Below the pieces are notes generated by a model that ran no database searches, was not told the origin of the DNA, and worked only from the letters and a program-made list of their open reading frames with translations. DNA of 31,245 nucleotides from Promethearchaeota archaeon (GTDB lineage Archaea > Asgardarchaeota > Lokiarchaeia > Sigyniarchaeales > SOKP01), in NCBI GenBank assembly GCA_030615235.1, contig JAUWZR010000004.1:1-31245 (forward strand). Reading direction: 5' to 3'. How positions within the stretch are numbered: the first letter of the stretch is position 1; each line of letters opens with the position of its first letter. The position numbers were made by a program, and so were the translations under genes. Shown in pieces: positions 15,807 to 24,600 of the stretch.

Positions 15807-16307
15807 ATTGTTACGAAAACTTATCGTGAAGCTATTGAAGCGTATTACGATGGTACATTTACAAATAAAAAAGCCGGTAGATGGGTAACAGAATTGAAAA
15901 AAGTATACAATCGTGGATTTACTCCTGGATTTTACTTTAAAAGAATGACAGAAGAAGACAATCAACATAAATCACCAGCAAATTTATCACATTTTAGATA
16001 TATAAGATTAGGTATAGTTGAAAAATATGATCCGAAGAAACAAAATGCGTTCATATCCCTAAACAATGGTTATTTGACGAAAAACGACGATATTATCATT
16101 ATGGGTAAAAACACAGACACATATATACACCAAAAGGCTAAACAACTAATCTACGACGGTAAATTGGTTGACAAAACTCCACGAGGCACAGCGAAAAATA
16201 AGATTAGGATAGGGTTACATGTAGATGGAAAAGTAATTGGTAACGGAGAAGATACAATCTATATTTTCACTGATAAAACCTATAAGTTGAAAAAATATTC
16301 TTTATAA
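15807..16307 (+). pseudogene. U32-peptidase C-terminal region without its catalytic domain (right copy)
   Basis: The frame is open from 15807 (IVTKTYREAIEAYYDGTF). The first usable start is TTG 15894, giving 137 aa. KVYNRGFTPGFYF followed by YIRLGIVEKYDPKKQNAFIS and a small beta-rich domain matches the segment after the catalytic core and the C-terminal domain of U32 family proteins (YegQ/RlhA group), involved in peptide or RNA-modification chemistry. The ~300-residue catalytic core that should precede it is absent, and the bases upstream encode an unrelated ORF. It is either a pseudogene or a free-standing accessory domain. The left flank of the island holds a related, shorter fragment at 7014. 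Confidence 0.6.
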
Positions 16308-16340
16308 TTAACATTAATTCAATTATAATTCATAATTATT

Positions 16341-17258
16341 ATGGAAAATAAAATTAAAAAGATTGTTGAGTCTGTTCCTAACTATAGTGAAGGTACAGAT
16401 GGAAAAAAAGTCGAACTGATCGTTTCTGAAATTAAAAATACTCCTAAAACTAAAATTGTTGACGTTCAATACGATTCGGACTATAATAGAGCTGTAATTA
16501 CGTTTGTGGGAACCCCAGAAGCGGTCTTGAGGGCAAATATAGCTGCTGCTAAAAAAGCAATAGAATTAATTGATATGAACAAGCATAAAGGTCAGCATCC
16601 TCGAATAGGTGCAATTGATGTTGTTCCATTTGTTCCCGCTCAGAATGTTTCAATTGAAGAGTGTATAGAATTATCAAATCGGTTTGCTGAAGAAATGGCA
16701 AAAGAGGGAGTTCCAGTATATTTATACGAAGAATCGGCAAAATTTATAGAAAGAAAAAATATTGATAAGATAAGAATGGGGGAATATGAAGGATTAAAAG
16801 AAAGTATTGAGACAGATCCTAATAGAAAACCGGATTTTGGACCTTCTAAATTTCATCCAACAGCGGGAGCTATTGTTACAGGGGCTAGGTATCCTCTTAT
16901 TAGCTTTAATATCAACCTTGGGACTAAAAATGTAAAAATAGCAAAAAAAGTAGCTAAAGCGATTCACTTGCAATCGGGAGGATTAGCGAATGTTAAAGCA
17001 ATGGGTACGGATTTAAAAGAAAGAGATTGCGTTCAAGTGGGTATTAGCAATATAAATTTCAAAAAGACTCCTCTTTATCGTCAGATAGAACTCGTACGAA
17101 TTGAAGCTGCGCGTTATGGAGTATCAATCGTCGGAACCGAGTTAATAGGAGTGTTACCTTTAGAAGCTGTTCTTAATTCGTTAGATTATTACTTACAGCT
17201 TGAAAAACCTAAGAAACTTGAACTAAAACATTTATTAGAAAATTATTTTGATTTCTAG
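16341..17258 (+). CDS. ftcD: Glutamate formimidoyltransferase (histidine degradation)
   Basis: This 305-aa protein starts at ATG 16341. It matches the formiminotransferase part of FTCD along its whole length: VESVPNYSEG at the N-terminus, DSDYNRAVITFVG, the hallmark HPRIGAIDVVPFVP with its His, VYLYEESAK, and GARYPLISFNINLGT in the second subdomain. It transfers the formimino group of N-formimino-L-glutamate to tetrahydrofolate, releasing glutamate, the last step of the pathway begun by the facing hut operon. The cyclodeaminase half is absent, so a separate enzyme would be needed to recycle 5-formimino-THF. It converges on hutI with a 16-base gap. TTTATAATTAA near 16305 could be its TATA box. 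Confidence 0.9.
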   Translation: MENKIKKIVESVPNYSEGTDGKKVELIVSEIKNTPKTKIVDVQYDSDYNRAVITFVGTPEAVLRANIAAAKKAIELIDMNKHKGQHPRIGAIDVVPFVPAQNVSIEECIELSNRFAEEMAKEGVPVYLYEESAKFIERKNIDKIRMGEYEGLKESIETDPNRKPDFGPSKFHPTAGAIVTGARYPLISFNINLGTKNVKIAKKVAKAIHLQSGGLANVKAMGTDLKERDCVQVGISNINFKKTPLYRQIELVRIEAARYGVSIVGTELIGVLPLEAVLNSLDYYLQLEKPKKLELKHLLENYFDF

Positions 17259-17274
17259 TATAGTATTTAACCAT

Positions 17275-18606
17275 TTATTCGAAATCTACTACAATTTTAC
17301 CATTTTTTATAACTTTTGATACTAAATTCACACCAAATTGGTAGGGAAGAAAGTTATGATTTGGTACGTCAAAAACTATTATATCTGCTTTTTTACCAAC
17401 TTCTAAGCTACCAATTTCTTTTTGCCTTCCAATCGCACAAGCAGCATTGATTGTGGCGGCTGATAGGGCTTCAGCGGGGGACATTTTCATATGATAACAA
17501 GCCAATGCAATTATCATTTGCATGGATTCTGTCCAACAATTTGGATTAAAGTCAGTAGCTAGAGCTATAGGAATACCCATTTCAATCATCTTTCTTGCGG
17601 GAGCATATTCTTTCAACATTAAACAAAACGGAGTTCCTGGTAATAGCGTAGCAATTGTTTTAGTCTCTTTCAATGCTTTTAACCCTTTATCATTAGATTT
17701 CAGCATGTGTCCAACTTGCACTGCGTTTATTTCGGCTGCTAAAAAAGCTCCATTAGTGTCAACAATTTCATCAATGTGAATCTGAGGTTTTATCCCATAT
17801 TTAACGGCCGTTAATAATATTTTTTTTGTTTGATCTGTCGAAAAAATCCCTTCTTCACAAAAAACATCGCAGAACTCTGCTAATTCTTCTTTTGCTATTC
17901 TTGGAATCATTTCAGAAACTATTAGGTCTACATATTCATCTGTTTTCCCTTCATATTCGGGTGGAATTGCATGAGCACCTAGAAATGTAGAGACGATATC
18001 TATGGGCTGGTCAAGATTCAATTCTTTTGCCGCTAGTAGCGACTTGATTTCACTCTCTGTATCCAAACCATATCCAGATTTCGTTTCAATCGTAGTTGTA
18101 CCGTATTCCATCATTCTTTTAAGAATAGGTTTCCCATTTTTAATTAGTTGACTTAACGAAGCTTTTCTTGTTGCTTTAACCGTCTTTAATATTCCTCCTC
18201 CGGATTCCAAAATTTCAAGATAAGTCATGCCTGCAAGTTTCATTTCGAGCTCGTTTTCTCTATAACCATCAAAAATAATGTGAGTATGAGGATCGATAAA
18301 GCTTGGCGTAACCAACTTATTGGTTGCATCGATAATAATTGTCTCTTCATTCGGAGGGAATTTTGTTGTTAATTCTTGAGTAGTTCCTACGAATTTTATG
18401 GAGCCACGGAAAATGGCTACAGCTCCGTCTTGAATAATAGCTAGGTTTTTCATGTCCTTGCCCACTCTTGGAGCGCCATATATAGAATCCAGCGTTACGA
18501 GTTCATTTGCGTGTATAATAATTAAATCGACTTGAGTTATATGATCATTATTGTTTGGATCTTTTCTTTTTATTCTTCTCGGTGTGGGGGTTGATCTTAC
18601 AGACAT
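17275..18606 (-). CDS. hutI: Imidazolonepropionase
   Basis: This 443-aa amidohydrolase starts at ATG 18604-18606. Metal ligands His107 and His109 lie in FIDPHTHIIFDGYRENE. AGMTYLEI and ESGGGILKTVKATR (substrate loop), ETKSGYGLDTESE, a later QIHIDEI His, and ATDFNPNCW with the catalytic Asp all match HutI. It opens the imidazolone ring to give N-formimino-L-glutamate, step three of histidine breakdown. The first ~25 residues (SVRSTPTPRRIKRKDPNNN) are a basic, probably disordered extension beyond the usual length of about 405-420 aa. It is last in the hutU-hutH-hutI operon, 13 bases after hutH. Confidence 0.93.
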   Translation of the reverse strand: MSVRSTPTPRRIKRKDPNNNDHITQVDLIIIHANELVTLDSIYGAPRVGKDMKNLAIIQDGAVAIFRGSIKFVGTTQELTTKFPPNEETIIIDATNKLVTPSFIDPHTHIIFDGYRENELEMKLAGMTYLEILESGGGILKTVKATRKASLSQLIKNGKPILKRMMEYGTTTIETKSGYGLDTESEIKSLLAAKELNLDQPIDIVSTFLGAHAIPPEYEGKTDEYVDLIVSEMIPRIAKEELAEFCDVFCEEGIFSTDQTKKILLTAVKYGIKPQIHIDEIVDTNGAFLAAEINAVQVGHMLKSNDKGLKALKETKTIATLLPGTPFCLMLKEYAPARKMIEMGIPIALATDFNPNCWTESMQMIIALACYHMKMSPAEALSAATINAACAIGRQKEIGSLEVGKKADIIVFDVPNHNFLPYQFGVNLVSKVIKNGKIVVDFE

Positions 18607-18619
18607 GATATTCTCTTCT

Positions 18620-20143
18620 CTAAACTTTCTTGGATAAATTAACTAATTCTTTACTTTTTACGATATCTAAAGTTTTTTCAATATATTCGGATAAAACTAC
18701 ATCCTCGTTAAGATGGGGGATTTTTTTACGAACAATTGCATGACAAGCTTCTAGAATTGCGCTGGATTTTAAAGGTCTCCTAAAATCAAATGCTTGAGCG
18801 GCACATAAAAGTTCGATAGCCAGAATCTTTTCGAGGTTGTCAATGATTCGAAGTGTCTTTCTTGCACTAATAGATCCCATACTTACATGATCTTCTTGTC
18901 CCATTGATGTCGGAATACTATCTGCACTTGCTGGGAAACACATCGATTTATTCTCACTAGCTAATGCTGCTGTACTATATTGAGTTATCATGAAACCCGA
19001 ATTTAATCCAGATTCTTTAATTAAATAAGCGGGTAAACCCCACTTTCCTTCTAATAGGAGGTAAGTTCTTCTATCTGATATATTTCCTATTTCTGAAGCG
19101 GCCAATCCAACATAATCTAAAGGTAACGCAAGGGGTTGTCCATGGAAATTCCCGCCACTTATTGCTTTCTCTTCATTAAAGATTATAGGATTATCAGTTA
19201 CCGAATTTAATTCACATATTAATACTTCGTTGAAGTGAAAAAAAGCATCTCTAGAAGCACCATGGACTTGTGGTATGCATCGTATAGAATAAGGATCTTG
19301 AACTCTCCCACAATCTTTATGAGATTCAATAAATTGAGAATTGTTCAGGAATCTTCTAAATTTTTCAGCTACAAGTAAAGCACCGTGATGTGGTCTTAAC
19401 TTAATTAATTCTTCATCAAAAGGTTGAGGTGAACCTAAATAAGCTTCAAGACTGAGGGCACCAATAATATCGGCGTTATCGAGACAATTACTAAATTTTT
19501 CAGAGATAATTACAGCGTGGGCAGATATAAATTGTGTCCCATTAATCAATGCTAAACCCTCTTTGGCATGCAATTTCAAAGGGGATAAATCGTATTCGTT
19601 TAATATCTCTGCTGCTTTGTGGTAATTTTTACCATCTTTTGATAAAGAACCTAACCCAATGAGGGGTAGGAACAAATGGGCTAAAGGAGCGAGATCTCCA
19701 GATGCTCCTACGGAGCCTTGCTCTGGAACTAATGGGATTACATTGGTTTCTACATGCCAATTAATACGTTCGATTACTTCTAAAGAAATTCCAGAAAATC
19801 CTTTACATAAAGCATGAATTTTCAAAATCATCATTAGTTTTGATAATACATGTTCAATGGGTTTGCCAATACCCACGCTATGACTTTTTAAAAGATTTTC
19901 TTGTAATTTACCAGTTTCTTCTTTTGAAATAATGGTAGAACACAGCGAACCAAACCCAGTGTTAACACTATAGACTACTTTTTTACCTTTAGCTATTTTT
20001 TGAACTGTTTCAAAGTTCTTTTTAACTTTTGATTTAACTTCTTCAATAAATATTCCATTTATCTCTCCATTAGCAATCTGTAAAGCTAAATCAGGGGTTA
20101 AGTGGCCAATCCCATACTTAAACTCTTTACTCATTTTAATCAC
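18620..20143 (-). CDS. hutH: Histidine ammonia-lyase
   Basis: The ORF is 507 aa from GTG 20141-20143. The in-frame ATG at 20132-20134 (MSKEF) is the likelier start. The Ala-Ser-Gly triad that cyclises to the MIO cofactor is at 147-149 in GSVGASGDLAPLAH. YSVNTGFGSL, GNFHGQPLALPLDY and QYSTAALASENK are also characteristic. It deaminates L-histidine to urocanate, step one of the pathway. Length matches HutH. The typical histidine-lyase segment MGQEDHVSMG near residue 420 supports histidine rather than phenylalanine or tyrosine as substrate. It lies 9 bases after hutU and 13 before hutI, so translation is probably coupled. Confidence 0.95.
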   Translation of the reverse strand: MIKMSKEFKYGIGHLTPDLALQIANGEINGIFIEEVKSKVKKNFETVQKIAKGKKVVYSVNTGFGSLCSTIISKEETGKLQENLLKSHSVGIGKPIEHVLSKLMMILKIHALCKGFSGISLEVIERINWHVETNVIPLVPEQGSVGASGDLAPLAHLFLPLIGLGSLSKDGKNYHKAAEILNEYDLSPLKLHAKEGLALINGTQFISAHAVIISEKFSNCLDNADIIGALSLEAYLGSPQPFDEELIKLRPHHGALLVAEKFRRFLNNSQFIESHKDCGRVQDPYSIRCIPQVHGASRDAFFHFNEVLICELNSVTDNPIIFNEEKAISGGNFHGQPLALPLDYVGLAASEIGNISDRRTYLLLEGKWGLPAYLIKESGLNSGFMITQYSTAALASENKSMCFPASADSIPTSMGQEDHVSMGSISARKTLRIIDNLEKILAIELLCAAQAFDFRRPLKSSAILEACHAIVRKKIPHLNEDVVLSEYIEKTLDIVKSKELVNLSKKV

Positions 20144-20152
20144 GCTTATTTT

Positions 20153-22162
20153 TTATTTTTTTAATTTAGAATCTACAATTTTTCTAACCATGCTCTCATC
20201 TATTTCGAAAGGTAAAGTAATTTGACCTCTCTCCTCATGGTTTACATTCCAATTATAAGCTGTGTCTAAAGCGTTTGCATTTCTCGCCCACGCTCTTCTT
20301 GCTACGCCACAGGTTACATCCCATTCTATAGCACTTCTGATAATTTCATTAACGCGTTCGGATCCATCCAAAACTAATCCAAATCCTCCATTAATAGCCT
20401 TTCCAGTACCAACGCCACCTCCGTTCGATAATACACACATTGTCATACCTCGGGCTATATTTCCAGCCCAACTATGGTGAGCCATATCTGCCATAATATT
20501 ACTACCATCTTTAATATTTGATGTTTCTCTAAACGGAGAGTCAGTACCAGATACATCATGATGGTCTCTACCGAGCATCATAGGTCCAATTTCGCCAGAT
20601 CTGATTAATTCGTTAAATTGTAAAGCAATTTTTACGCGTGTTTCCATGTCAGCATATAATATACGAGCTTGTGAACCCACTACTAGGTTGTTCATTTCAG
20701 CATTCTTAATCCAATTCCAATTATCGCGATCTTGAGCTCTACGGTTTGGATCTATACAAGAGAGAGCGACTTGATCTGTTTTTATTAAATCTGAATGTTG
20801 TAAGCTTAAGCAAACCCATCGAAAAGGACCATATCCATAATCAAAACATAATGGTCCCATGATGTGCTCAACATATGATGGAAAGATGAATCCATTTTTG
20901 GGGTCTCCATCTATTGCAATTTCCTTAACTCCAGCATCATAAACAGCTTTGAGAAAAGAATTACCATAGTCCCAAAATTTCGTTCCCTTATTAACCATAA
21001 TTTTGATAAGTCTATATTGTTCACGCAATGATTCATTAACTAGTTTTTCGAATTTTTGTCGATTTGTTTTCAACAATTCTCTACCTTCTTCGAAATTTAC
21101 ACTAAAGGGTGTATAACCCCCGTCGTAAGGAGCGTGACAAGATGTCTGATCTGAGGCGAGCTCAACCTTTATATCATGATCCACTACATATTTCCATATA
21201 TCGACTACATTACCTTGAAAAGCTATAGAAACAGGTTCTTTTTTTGTTCTATATTCTTCAACCCAATTAAAGATTTCTTCAAGGTTTTTTGAAACTTTAC
21301 CTACCCATCCTTGTTCATATCGAGTTGTAATACGAGATTTATCAACCTCTGCTATTATGCCGATACCTCCTGCGATTTCTATAGCTTTAGCTTGAGCGCC
21401 ACTCATACCTCCTAAGCCAGAGGTAACATATAAAACACCTTTGAGACCTTCATCTGGAGGTATCCCTAAATATAATCTTCCAGCGTTAAGTAAAGTTATA
21501 TATGTTCCGTGAACAATTCCTTGAGGACCTATATACATCCATCCTCCTGCAGTCATTTGTCCATAATTCGCAACTCCTAAAGCGGAAGCTCTTTGGAATT
21601 CTTCAGGGGTGTCAAATAAACCAATCATTAGTCCGTTGGTCATAATTACTCTTGGAGCATCTCTTTTGCTCGGAAACAAACCAAGAGGATGTCCAGACAT
21701 AACAACAAGTGTTTGATCATCCTTGATAACTTCGAGGTATTGTTTAATTAACCTATATTGTAACCAGTTCTCGCATACTTGCCCACTTTCTCCATATGTG
21801 ACTAATTCGTAGGGATAAAGGGCGACATCAAAATCTAAGTTGTTATCGATCATAAGTTGTATCGCTCGTGCTTCAAGAATACCTTTATACTCATTGATGG
21901 GTTTAGCTCTTATGTGTTCAGATGGTCGATAACGGTAAGCATAAATTCTTCCTCTAGTAACTAACTCACTTAAAAATTCTGGGGCAAGCTGTTTGTGTAG
22001 GCTTTCAGGGACATATCTTAACGCATTTTTTAAAGCAATAATTGTTTCTTTACGATTTAAGTTGTATCCGCGACTTGGAGCCCTACGGATTCCTTCCTCA
22101 AATTCGGGATCTTTGGGTAATTTATCTGATAATTTTATCTTCATGGCTTTTGAAATATCCAT
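20153..22162 (-). CDS. hutU: Urocanate hydratase, long (UROC1-like) form
   Basis: This 669-aa protein starts at ATG 22160-22162. It binds NAD+ through YVTSGLGGMSGAQAKAIEIA (about residues 245-265) and converts urocanate to imidazolonepropionate, step two of histidine breakdown. It is about 110 residues longer than the common bacterial HutU (~557 aa) and has an N-terminal extension (residues 1-100). Where short enzymes carry the FQGLPxRICW signature with the active-site Cys, this one reads VVGSQARILY (about 493-503), as I remember for the long eukaryote-like group. GRDHHDVSGTDSPFRETSNI and NGGGVGTGKAINGGFG follow as in all urocanases. It is first in the operon. Upstream, GAGGGAG may be its ribosome binding site. 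Confidence 0.93.
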   Translation of the reverse strand: MDISKAMKIKLSDKLPKDPEFEEGIRRAPSRGYNLNRKETIIALKNALRYVPESLHKQLAPEFLSELVTRGRIYAYRYRPSEHIRAKPINEYKGILEARAIQLMIDNNLDFDVALYPYELVTYGESGQVCENWLQYRLIKQYLEVIKDDQTLVVMSGHPLGLFPSKRDAPRVIMTNGLMIGLFDTPEEFQRASALGVANYGQMTAGGWMYIGPQGIVHGTYITLLNAGRLYLGIPPDEGLKGVLYVTSGLGGMSGAQAKAIEIAGGIGIIAEVDKSRITTRYEQGWVGKVSKNLEEIFNWVEEYRTKKEPVSIAFQGNVVDIWKYVVDHDIKVELASDQTSCHAPYDGGYTPFSVNFEEGRELLKTNRQKFEKLVNESLREQYRLIKIMVNKGTKFWDYGNSFLKAVYDAGVKEIAIDGDPKNGFIFPSYVEHIMGPLCFDYGYGPFRWVCLSLQHSDLIKTDQVALSCIDPNRRAQDRDNWNWIKNAEMNNLVVGSQARILYADMETRVKIALQFNELIRSGEIGPMMLGRDHHDVSGTDSPFRETSNIKDGSNIMADMAHHSWAGNIARGMTMCVLSNGGGVGTGKAINGGFGLVLDGSERVNEIIRSAIEWDVTCGVARRAWARNANALDTAYNWNVNHEERGQITLPFEIDESMVRKIVDSKLKK

Positions 22163-22206
22163 ATTTTTATCTAACTCCCTCTAATATTTAACATTTAACA
22201 AAATTT

Positions 22207-22243
22207 CCTATATATGAGTTTTAACATATTACAAAGGTAATAT
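22207..22243 (-). promoter_or_regulatory. Candidate TATA box and operator dyad of the hut operon
   Basis: On the minus strand CATATATAGG (22207-22216) lies about 45-54 bases before the hutU ATG, placing transcription start near 22185. Just upstream is a perfect dyad, ATATTAC-AAAG-GTAATAT (22226-22243). The 184-base gap is shared with the divergent ywbE-like gene, so a regulator here could act on both. Confidence 0.35.
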
Positions 22244-22346
22244 ATTCTTGAAATATTAGCAATAATGAGGGGATAAAAGCAAAAGATAAAATGAAGGGAA
22301 CTATTTTCATATTAAAAAAGGCCTACCAGTGACTTGAGCAATTAAA

Positions 22347-22550
22347 TTGAAGGGAACTAAGCGAGTAAATATCAAATCAGGCATGCGAGTTTTAATCGTA
22401 TTAAAGAAAGACCAGCGATCTGGCAAGTTAACCGATGGTATAGTCAAGGATGTGCTTACGAATTCTCCTAATCACCATTATGGGATTAAAGTTCGGTTAA
22501 GGAGCGGTGAAATTGGGCGAGTAAAAAAAATAGTTAGCTCTAAACATTAA
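22347..22550 (+). CDS. YwbE family protein (DUF2196)
   Basis: This 67-aa protein has a TTG start at 22347. The pattern IKSGMRVLIVLKKDQRSGKL, then TDGIVKDVLTNSPNHHYGIK and VRLRSGEIGRVKKI covers the whole YwbE family, short SH3/KOW-like beta proteins of unknown function found in bacteria and archaea. It is divergent from hutU and convergent with the aldehyde oxidoreductase gene. The 5' end AATTGAAGGGAACTA nearly repeats the sequence around an upstream ATG at 22291, which opens a 13-codon peptide. Confidence 0.85.
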   Translation: MKGTKRVNIKSGMRVLIVLKKDQRSGKLTDGIVKDVLTNSPNHHYGIKVRLRSGEIGRVKKIVSSKH

Positions 22551-22564
22551 ATGAATTTGAGCAG

Positions 22565-22574
22565 AAAAAAAAAA
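22565..22574 (-). terminator. Poly-T terminator (minus strand) after the aldehyde oxidoreductase gene
   Basis: Ten consecutive A on the plus strand give a T10 tract on the minus strand, 15 bases past the stop at 22590. A second T7 tract precedes it (22583-22589 region). Together they would end the AOR transcript. Confidence 0.45.
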
Positions 22575-22589
22575 CTAAAAATAAAAAAA

Positions 22590-24428
22590 TTATAAATTAT
22601 CTAACTCTAAATATTTAAGTTTATCTTGATTTGGATACCCTGATTCTTTGTCGAATTGTCGAAATTCATAATAAGCATCCTTTAGTTGTTGAAAATTTGG
22701 TGTTTTTCCAGCGGAACCTCCTTCATTAACAGGATTAAGTACAGCCTTCGGTAATCGATCATCGGCAGGCGTGAGTCCCATTTTCAAGTTAAACAACCTT
22801 TTAATCATGTATATGCGTTCCCCTAACTTTTTAAATTCCTCCATATGTAGATTTAATCCAGTTGCTTTTGTTACCATATCTAGAATCATCTCGGGAGGAG
22901 GATTAGCAAACGTACAGATGATTAGTGAAGCATATATCGCACGATAATCTTGAATACGGGCACAAAATTCTGCCATTGGTCCATCGTCTTGGTACCAATC
23001 AACATTTAATTCGATTCCATATTCGCTAAATGGTAATCCTAGTATTACCATATAGGCATCGCACGATGTGTGACAAGGTCCCCGAGGAGTAGCTAAAGCG
23101 TAGCTAGCTGCCATTCCGTACATACGTCGTAAATCGTGGTAGGGTATTTCCATTCCGTAAACCGTAGCGATATCGTCTTGAGGAATCTTGAATTTTTTTC
23201 CAACAAAATCAGAACCCTCAGCCATTATATCACCAATTCCTTCCCTTAACGCAATTTTTTTTATTAATTCGAGAGCGGGAGTAATTTCACCCCATTTTGG
23301 TTCTAATCCGTTCAGATCTTCAGAACTAATTCTATGTGTGTCGAAAAGATCATAGATAAACGATATTGTACTACTTCCGCTTATCGTATCGATTCCATAA
23401 TCATTACATAAGTAATTTGCTCTTTGAATTCCTCCGAGGTTATCGTTCAAGAGCATAGATCCAAATCCAGCAACAGTTTCATATTCAGCTGCTTCTATTT
23501 CACCATCAGTTTTATATTCCCCTTCATCAATTTTCACCCTCTTTGAACAACCTATAGGACATGAATAGCAGGGATAACTTCCAGTGAACATCGTTTCGAA
23601 TGCAGTGGAGCCCGATATGTTGAACGCACCTTCCCAAGTTCCTTGTTTCCAGTATTTAATTGGTAGTTCGCCTGAGGCATTGTACATATCAACCCCACTT
23701 GATGTACCTAGATCCCCATACATTTGTGTTGCAAAATGGGATTTAATATTGTCTGTTGTTGCTTTAGCAGCTTCTTTAAATTCTTCAGGTTCAAAAGCAT
23801 TATATTTCCTTTTTATTCCTCTAACGGTAATTGCTTTCAATTTTTTTGAACCCATAACGGCTCCCATACCTGTTCTTCCGGCAGCTTTATCTTCGGAAGC
23901 TATAATAGCGTATCTTACAAGATTTTCACCCGCTTGCCCTATACAAGCAACGCGTGTTAGTTGGGATCCTGATTTTTCCTTCAATATTTTGGAGGTTTCA
24001 AATATACCCTTCCCCCACAAGTCCGAAGCATCCTTGATTTCCACTTTATTCTCGTTTATTTCTAAATATACAGGTTTTTCGGAAGCTCCTTTAATCACGA
24101 TTCCATCATAACCAGCCTTTCTTAATTCAGGACCGAAGAATCCTCCGCAATTCGATTCCCCCCATATTCCTGTCAGAGGGGATTTAGCACAAACAACGAA
24201 TCTACCACTTGTAGGTGCGTTTGAACCGCAAAAAAGACCAGTCATAAACATTAATATATTATCTGGGGAAAGAGGGCCAGTATCTTTGTCAATCTTGTCA
24301 AATAAATATTTACAAGCATATCCCGCACCCCCAAGAAAATTCTTAGCAATAGTATCGTCAATTTTCTCTTCACTTATCACTTTATCGGTCAAATTAACTA
24401 CTAAAAGCCTACCTTCAAAACCTTTCAT
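22590..24428 (-). CDS. Aldehyde:ferredoxin oxidoreductase family protein (tungsten/molybdenum pterin enzyme)
   Basis: This 612-aa protein has an ATG start at 24426-24428. Near the N-terminus FEGRLLVVNLTD and FLGGAGYACKYLFD are standard for the family. TSGRFVVCAKSPLTGIWGES (73-92) and the GRTGMGAVMGSKKLKAI loop (184-200) bind the bis-pterin cofactor. The [4Fe-4S] ligands are Cys287, Cys290, Cys294 in PCYSCPIGC and probably Cys505 in LIICTFANP. It oxidises aldehydes to acids with ferredoxin as acceptor in the cytoplasm and is oxygen sensitive. The exact substrate cannot be told among AOR, FOR, GOR and WOR types. No partner FeS subunit is adjacent. A candidate TATA box stands 42 bases upstream. 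Confidence 0.93.
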   Translation of the reverse strand: MKGFEGRLLVVNLTDKVISEEKIDDTIAKNFLGGAGYACKYLFDKIDKDTGPLSPDNILMFMTGLFCGSNAPTSGRFVVCAKSPLTGIWGESNCGGFFGPELRKAGYDGIVIKGASEKPVYLEINENKVEIKDASDLWGKGIFETSKILKEKSGSQLTRVACIGQAGENLVRYAIIASEDKAAGRTGMGAVMGSKKLKAITVRGIKRKYNAFEPEEFKEAAKATTDNIKSHFATQMYGDLGTSSGVDMYNASGELPIKYWKQGTWEGAFNISGSTAFETMFTGSYPCYSCPIGCSKRVKIDEGEYKTDGEIEAAEYETVAGFGSMLLNDNLGGIQRANYLCNDYGIDTISGSSTISFIYDLFDTHRISSEDLNGLEPKWGEITPALELIKKIALREGIGDIMAEGSDFVGKKFKIPQDDIATVYGMEIPYHDLRRMYGMAASYALATPRGPCHTSCDAYMVILGLPFSEYGIELNVDWYQDDGPMAEFCARIQDYRAIYASLIICTFANPPPEMILDMVTKATGLNLHMEEFKKLGERIYMIKRLFNLKMGLTPADDRLPKAVLNPVNEGGSAGKTPNFQQLKDAYYEFRQFDKESGYPNQDKLKYLELDNL

Positions 24429-24469
24429 TTAATTAGCACCTTATTTTTATATGAAAAATTAATTTTTTA

Positions 24470-24479
24470 CTATTTATAG
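24470..24479 (-). promoter_or_regulatory. Candidate TATA box of the aldehyde oxidoreductase gene
   Basis: The minus strand reads CTATAAATAG here, about 42-51 bases before the ATG. This puts the transcript start near 24447 with a leader of about 20 bases. Confidence 0.45.
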
Positions 24480-24600
24480 ATTTAATCGTAGTTTTTTAAC
24501 TACTAATTCAAGTTTAAAAAGATGTCTCTATACTAACTTTATTGTTAAGTTTAGAATTAGTAAGGCGAAATTTATATTTTCCTAAACAATAATACTTAGT

